DNA of 9,344 nt from Muribaculaceae bacterium (GTDB taxonomy: Bacteria; Bacteroidota; Bacteroidia; Bacteroidales; Muribaculaceae): contig VSPN01000062.1 of NCBI GenBank assembly GCA_009775355.1, positions 1 through 9,344 of the forward strand. Direction: 5' to 3'. Position 1 is the stretch's first letter, and the number at the start of each line of letters is the position of its first letter. Below, in pieces: positions 5,630 to 9,344 of this stretch. A program made the translations under genes and the position numbers. Below the pieces are notes generated by a model, which had not been told where the DNA came from, did not search any database, and saw nothing but the letters and a program-made list of their open reading frames with translations.

Positions 5630-6511
5630 ATGAAAAAAATATTTTTGATTCTCGCCCTTGTGGCCGTCACTGCGACAATCGCTTCCGGTAAAATACGTCG
5701 CCGGCAAATGAGTATCTTCCAGGCATCAGTGCCTGAGACCGAGACTCTCGCTCCTGAAAATATGGAGTTTGTCTACAACTACCGTTGCTGCGTGGACACG
5801 ACACACTCTCTCGCGGAGGATTTTGACAGCGACAATATGCTGCTTCAGATTGGACCGGACGGTCTCTCAAAGTTCTCAAGCTACAAGAACCTTACGGTAG
5901 ATTCCATCCTCATGCGCTCCACTCAGGAGCAGATTGCAGACGCCGCCATAGAGGGCAAACTCAGCACAGGTGAGTTCATGACCATCTTTAAGAACTATCC
6001 TGCCGGTCGTCTCACCCATACCGAGAAAATATGCATGGATTGGTTTCGCTACGATGAGGAGATGCCCCGTCTTGACTGGGAGCTGACCGATTCGGTGACC
6101 ACTGTGCTCGGCTACGAATGTCAGGGCGCGCGGTGCAATTTCCGAGGACGCGAGTGGACTGTATTTTACACCGAGGATATTCCGTTGATGGATGGTCCGT
6201 GGAAACTTCACGGTCTCCCCGGACTCATCATGAAAGCCTCTGATGAAGATGGACACTACACATTCGAGTGCATCGGCATCAAGTCGAAAGCCGACCGACC
6301 CATCACCATTTACAAAGTGCCGTTCAATAAAACTGACCGCAAGGGATATTACGACACCAAACACCAATGGGATACGAACACCTACGCTTATTACGAAGCA
6401 ACAACCGGTGAGCATGTAACAGTTCTCGATGCCAATGGCAATCCTCTGGCCGGTGCTTACGACCCAATAGAGCTTTCCTATGACTATCTCGAACTTGATT
6501 GGAGAAAATGA
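5630..6511 (+). CDS. GLPGLI-family secreted protein (Porph_ging)
   Basis: The 293-residue protein starts with a signal peptide (MKKIFLILALVAVTATIASG), so the ATG at 5630 is chosen over an in-frame TTG at 5546 that would precede the predicted promoter box. The family signature is exact: GLPGLI at residues 195-200, in the context DGPWKLHGLPGLIMKASDEDG, preceded by LGYECQGARCNFRGREWTVFYTEDIP (about 160-185), the usual central block of the family. Such proteins are exported to the periplasm or cell surface; no lipoprotein cysteine follows the signal peptide. The family's molecular function is not established. They are often encoded beside large outer-membrane barrels, as here: the stop overlaps the next start (ATGA, 6508-6511). 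Expression is probably controlled by the divergent two-component system. Confidence 0.93.
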   Translation: MKKIFLILALVAVTATIASGKIRRRQMSIFQASVPETETLAPENMEFVYNYRCCVDTTHSLAEDFDSDNMLLQIGPDGLSKFSSYKNLTVDSILMRSTQEQIADAAIEGKLSTGEFMTIFKNYPAGRLTHTEKICMDWFRYDEEMPRLDWELTDSVTTVLGYECQGARCNFRGREWTVFYTEDIPLMDGPWKLHGLPGLIMKASDEDGHYTFECIGIKSKADRPITIYKVPFNKTDRKGYYDTKHQWDTNTYAYYEATTGEHVTVLDANGNPLAGAYDPIELSYDYLELDWRK

Positions 6512-9042
6512 ACAGATACAGTTTTTTCATACTTTGCTTCCTCCTCGGTCTGCTGTCGGCTTCGGCAGCAGACCCGGACGGACTGCGCGGCAGAGTTGTT
6601 GACGCAGACACAGATGAGCCGGTAGTCGGGTGTATTGTGAAATCAAAAGGGGCATTTACCTCTACAGATAAAGAAGGATGCTTTGTAATCAACCCGAAAG
6701 AGGGAGCCGACTCAGTATCATTCCGCTTCATGGGTTACGAATCTGCGTCTCTACCCATAACAGCAGACTTTTCTTGTGTCCGTCTCAGACCTAAAGCCAC
6801 GCAACTCAATGACGTGATAGTAGAGGCTCCCGACATATATGCCAAAGGTGATACATTGGTGTTCAATGTCGCCAAATATGCCAATGCAAAGGACAATGCG
6901 ATTATCGATGTCATCAAACGATTGCCCGGCATCAAGGTGGAAGAAGACGGAACAATAAAGTATCAGGGAAAGCCCATCAACAAGTTCTATCTTGACGGCA
7001 ACGACTTCATAGGAGGGCAATACGGACTTGCGACCAACAACATCTCATATAAGGACGTGGCTTCGGTGGAGGTGATGGAGAACCATCAGCCGGTCAAGGC
7101 TCTCGAAGGGATTGAATTTCCCGAGGAGGCAGGTATCAACCTTAAACTGAAAGAGGATGCCCGAAGCCGATGGGTAGGAGTGGCACAGGCAACTGCCGGA
7201 GTTCAGCCGCTTCTTTACAATGGCTCGCTCTACACAATGCGTATCGGGCCGAAGACGCAGAACATCATCACTCTCAAAGCCGACAATACCGGCTGGAATC
7301 CTGCCAATGAGATACAGGAACACGATTTCGACGATATGTTCTCATCAGATTATATCTCAAATCTCTGGCCGGAGTATATATCCGCCGATATTGTAAACGC
7401 GCCTCTGACGGAGAAGCGCACACGCGACAATCTATCATGGCTCGCAAACGCTATAACAGCATGGAAGAAGGGTGATACCTCAATGCGACTTAACCTCAAC
7501 TATATGGGCGACCGCCTTGGCTACAATTCCGGAGTGACTACAGATTATTTCAGTAACCAGATTCCTCAGTTTGTGCAGAACAATTCACAGCGGACGCAGA
7601 CACATGACCTGTCTGCACAGTTCTACAGCCAGACAAACAAACGCGGCTATTTCCTGAAGGAAAAATTCTCAGTCACCGGGCTTTGGGATAAATCAAACTC
7701 CGCAATAACAGGCTCGTCTGACCTCGCCCAGCGCGTTGACCGCAAGAGTTTTTCTGCGAATAATGATCTGAAACTTGTGAAGCGAAATGAGAAGAAGCTC
7801 TTCACCCTTATCTCACGCAACACATTTGTGTATCGTCCTGACCGATTGTTAGTGGTAGGTGACGAAGATGCGGTGCAGAGCATCGGCACCACAGATTTCA
7901 GAAGCACCACGGAAACCAAATTCGGAAAGATGACACGCTTTTGGAAGTATTACGTCTCCGGCGGACTCGACCTCGACTGGCACCGTATCAACAGCACACT
8001 TTCAGGACTTGGCGATTTTGACAACGACGGAATACACGAGGCATTCCTGTCTAATCTTTATGCCACTCCGCAGGTCGATTACGAGCGTAATGGATGGCGA
8101 GCCTCGTTGACTATGCCCTTGAAATGGTTACATTACTCTGTCTCCGGTCAGCATGATTACATCAACGCATCTCCGCGTCTGTATGTCAAGCGGCAATTGA
8201 CCGCAAAATCAGATATTTCCGGTTCAGTGACCTATAGCCTCGGTTCTCCGCAACCTTATCTGAACATTACAGCTCCGGTACTTTCCGACTACCGAAATCT
8301 GTTCATTGCCGATAATCCCGACAAGTATTCACAGAACGTTGCGGCAACGCTCTCTTATCGTTACCGCAATCCGCTGAAGTCGATGTTTTTCAATCTCTCT
8401 GCCACTTATAATCATAGCCGCAGCTCAATAATGTCAAACCAGTTGTTCATCGACGACTTTATAATCTCCACATACGCCGACCGATTGAGCGACAGCAACT
8501 CGTGGTATGTTAAGGGGGGATTCAGTAAAGGCCTTGGACACAGTAAAATGGTGGTCGGATGCGATGTCGATGCCTCGACCGCATCAGCATCATCAATGCG
8601 CGACAATGCCATGATTCCTTACCACCAAATTGCTGCCGGCGTAAAGCCATACTTCAAGGGAAGCCTGACAAAATGGCTTTCCGCAAACTACGAGGCAAGC
8701 TACGGATTCTCAAAGCTGAAAATCGACGGTGAAGCCAACGATTACCATACATTCCGGCAAAATATTTTTACCACCATAATCCCAAACGATATTGTACAAT
8801 TCACTGTCGGAGCAGAGCATTTCCTGACCCGTTTCCCAGAAGGTAACACCGCCAACCTCGTACTGCTTGATGCCTCGGCTGTATGGAGGCTCAACAACAA
8901 AGTCCGTCTGTCGCTCATCGCCAACAATGTGCTCAACCGGCGTAGCTACGAGTACGTCAACTACGGCACACTCTCACGCTCTGAGCACCACTTCCGGATA
9001 CGCCCGCGTAGCATACTCGCCTCTATTCAATATCGGTTCTAA
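6508..9042 (+). CDS. TonB-dependent-receptor-like outer-membrane beta-barrel protein with carboxypeptidase-regulatory-like domain
   Basis: The ATG at 6508 is used; it overlaps the GLPGLI stop and has GGAG just upstream, while an in-frame TTG at 6499 adds only MEK. The 844 residues comprise a signal peptide (1 to about 21, LLSASA), a CarboxypepD_reg-like beta-sandwich (about 25-95, GLRGRVVDADTDEPVVGCIV and later FRFMGYES), a plug-like domain (about 105-215, with DVIKRLPGIKVEEDGTIKYQG, FYLDGNDF, DVASVEVMENHQPVKAL) and a barrel of about 620 residues ending in SILASIQYRF. The architecture fits the OMP_b-brl_3 group, not SusC: no SusD partner follows. I see no clear TonB box, so energised uptake is uncertain. 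It probably works with the GLPGLI protein at the outer membrane; substrate unknown. Confidence 0.9.
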   Translation: MNRYSFFILCFLLGLLSASAADPDGLRGRVVDADTDEPVVGCIVKSKGAFTSTDKEGCFVINPKEGADSVSFRFMGYESASLPITADFSCVRLRPKATQLNDVIVEAPDIYAKGDTLVFNVAKYANAKDNAIIDVIKRLPGIKVEEDGTIKYQGKPINKFYLDGNDFIGGQYGLATNNISYKDVASVEVMENHQPVKALEGIEFPEEAGINLKLKEDARSRWVGVAQATAGVQPLLYNGSLYTMRIGPKTQNIITLKADNTGWNPANEIQEHDFDDMFSSDYISNLWPEYISADIVNAPLTEKRTRDNLSWLANAITAWKKGDTSMRLNLNYMGDRLGYNSGVTTDYFSNQIPQFVQNNSQRTQTHDLSAQFYSQTNKRGYFLKEKFSVTGLWDKSNSAITGSSDLAQRVDRKSFSANNDLKLVKRNEKKLFTLISRNTFVYRPDRLLVVGDEDAVQSIGTTDFRSTTETKFGKMTRFWKYYVSGGLDLDWHRINSTLSGLGDFDNDGIHEAFLSNLYATPQVDYERNGWRASLTMPLKWLHYSVSGQHDYINASPRLYVKRQLTAKSDISGSVTYSLGSPQPYLNITAPVLSDYRNLFIADNPDKYSQNVAATLSYRYRNPLKSMFFNLSATYNHSRSSIMSNQLFIDDFIISTYADRLSDSNSWYVKGGFSKGLGHSKMVVGCDVDASTASASSMRDNAMIPYHQIAAGVKPYFKGSLTKWLSANYEASYGFSKLKIDGEANDYHTFRQNIFTTIIPNDIVQFTVGAEHFLTRFPEGNTANLVLLDASAVWRLNNKVRLSLIANNVLNRRSYEYVNYGTLSRSEHHFRIRPRSILASIQYRF

Positions 9043-9069
9043 TAGTCAAGACTACATTTCCCAACGTTT

Positions 9070-9117
9070 GGTTTTGGTTTGGTTCGGGCTTTATATATGC
9101 CCGGACAAACCTAAACC
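9070..9117. repeat. Imperfect inverted repeat, 3' hairpin of the barrel gene
   Basis: The arm GGTTTTGGTTTGGTTCGGGC (9070-9089) pairs with GCCCGGACAAACCTAAACC (9099-9117) apart from one bulge and single mismatches, around the loop TTTATATAT. It begins 27 bp after the stop of the barrel gene. A strong hairpin here could end or protect the operon transcript, but no T-run follows on either strand, so it is not a textbook intrinsic terminator. Confidence 0.55.
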
Positions 9118-9129
9118 TATAAATATAGG
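9116..9129. repeat. 14-bp palindrome
   Basis: CCTATA-AA-TATAGG is a perfect palindrome that shares two bases with the right arm of the preceding inverted repeat and two bases with the left arm of the next. The overlap means the three structures cannot all form at once. Confidence 0.5.
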
Positions 9130-9176
9130 CTGGGCAAAAGAAAATGATTCTCCTTAGTTTTTCTTTTTCCCCAGCC
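9128..9176. repeat. Imperfect inverted repeat with purine-rich arm
   Basis: GGCTGGG followed by CAAAAGAAAA (9128-9144) faces TTTTTCTTTTT followed by CCCCAGCC (9158-9176), pairing over about 16 bp with one mismatch and a small bulge. The T-rich run lies inside the arm and not after the stem. It may act as a weak terminator or transcript end; its role is unclear. Confidence 0.45.
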
Positions 9177-9193
9177 ATAGTCTGACCCCAAAA

Positions 9194-9278
9194 TTTGAAC
9201 ACAAGGGCATGAACACAGGTGTATGCCATAGGGCCCTGCAATGAGTTGGCGCGGAGTTGTGTTCAGATTTGTGTTCAA
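9194..9278. repeat. Nested pairs of TGAACACA / TGTGTTCA repeats
   Basis: The octamer TGAACACA occurs at 9196-9203 and 9210-9217, and its reverse complement TGTGTTCA at 9258-9265 and 9270-9277. The outer pair extends to TTGAACACAA and TTGTGTTCAA. The four sites are arranged symmetrically about a centre near 9237, where GGGCCC (9231-9236) lies. The pattern is typical of multiple sites for one DNA-binding protein, such as a recombinase or repressor; the gap is too wide for a simple terminator. Confidence 0.55.
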
Positions 9279-9281
9279 GGC

Positions 9282-9319
9282 AAAAGAAAAAGCAGCTACG
9301 GTTGGTTTCGTAACTGCTT
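9282..9319 (-). terminator. Intrinsic terminator of the edge tRNA gene
   Basis: On the minus strand an 11-bp stem (AAGCAGTTACG pairing with CGTAGCTGCTT, with one G-U pair) encloses an 8-nt loop and is followed directly by TTTCTTTTG, so the stem end plus tail gives an almost continuous U-run. It lies 13 bp beyond the predicted end of the tRNA. The A-rich and T-rich flanks could let it work on plus as well. Confidence 0.65.
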
Positions 9320-9332
9320 GATTTTTAAGAGG

Positions 9333-9344
9333 TGGTCCCACTTG
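9333..9344 (-). tRNA. 3' end of a tRNA gene, cut by the window edge (isotype uncertain)
   Basis: The minus strand reads CAAG-TGGGACC-A, which fits the end of a T-arm (CAAG), a 7-nt acceptor strand and the discriminator base A, followed by CCT and no encoded CCA, as is common in Bacteroidota. The terminator immediately downstream supports an RNA gene. From memory the sequence resembles a CAT-anticodon tRNA (Met or Ile2), but only 12 bases are visible. Confidence 0.5.

Noticed and set aside
6508..9042. SusC-type nutrient receptor of a polysaccharide utilisation locus
   Set aside because: No SusD gene or carbohydrate enzyme is nearby, and the plug-like region (IKRLPGIKVEEDG, VMENHQPVKAL) and GLPGLI partner fit the OMP_b-brl_3 group better.
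9023..9341. Minus-strand open frames over the inverted-repeat region
   Set aside because: They consist of repeat and tRNA-terminator sequence, with no domain, and two overlapping frames are equally open. They look non-coding.
1..9344. CRISPR array, insertion sequence or transposase
   Set aside because: I found no regularly spaced direct repeats with unique spacers and no transposase or integrase coding sequence. The 11-bp repeats at 5516-5559 are far too closely spaced for CRISPR.

Overview
The window looks like chromosomal DNA of a gut-type Bacteroidota, most likely order Bacteroidales. The reasons are a GLPGLI-family protein next to an outer-membrane protein with a carboxypeptidase-regulatory-like domain, promoter boxes of the Bacteroidota form TAnnTTTG, a WYL regulator of the Bacteroidota type, and weak use of Shine-Dalgarno sequences. 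The family within the order cannot be fixed from the sequence alone (Muribaculaceae-like is my guess).

Layout, left to right. (1) Positions 1-1573, plus strand: a tightly packed operon made of the tail of an unidentified gene, a membrane-anchored bacterial PH-domain protein, two tiny two-helix membrane proteins and a hexapeptide-repeat sugar O-acetyltransferase. The last four are joined by short overlaps (7 bp, ATGA, TAATG). (2) Positions 1581-2504, minus strand: a WYL-domain transcriptional regulator whose frame is intact except for one in-frame amber codon between the DNA-binding helix-turn-helix and the WYL domain. It is preceded by a good promoter that sits almost on the start codon. (3) Positions 2604-2646: a perfect 13-bp hairpin. 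(4) Positions 2671-5454, minus strand: a three-gene operon of sensor histidine kinase, OmpR-type response regulator and small outer-membrane beta-barrel. (5) Positions 5455-5629: a divergent regulatory region with promoters for both sides, a 17-bp palindrome and four direct repeats spaced exactly 11 bp apart. (6) Positions 5630-9042, plus strand: a GLPGLI-family secreted protein translationally coupled (ATGA) to an 844-residue outer-membrane beta-barrel protein. (7) Positions 9043-9344: a non-coding stretch of stacked inverted repeats, a tRNA terminator, and what appears to be the 3' end of a tRNA gene on the minus strand at the window edge.

The most coherent biology is regions 4-6. I infer one envelope-stress or ligand-sensing module: the kinase has a roughly 200-residue periplasmic sensor, its response regulator probably binds the 11-bp repeat array placed just upstream of the GLPGLI promoter, and the outputs are a secreted GLPGLI protein, a large barrel protein and possibly the small barrel co-transcribed with the kinase. 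The function of the GLPGLI family is not established, so the signal and the substrate remain unknown.
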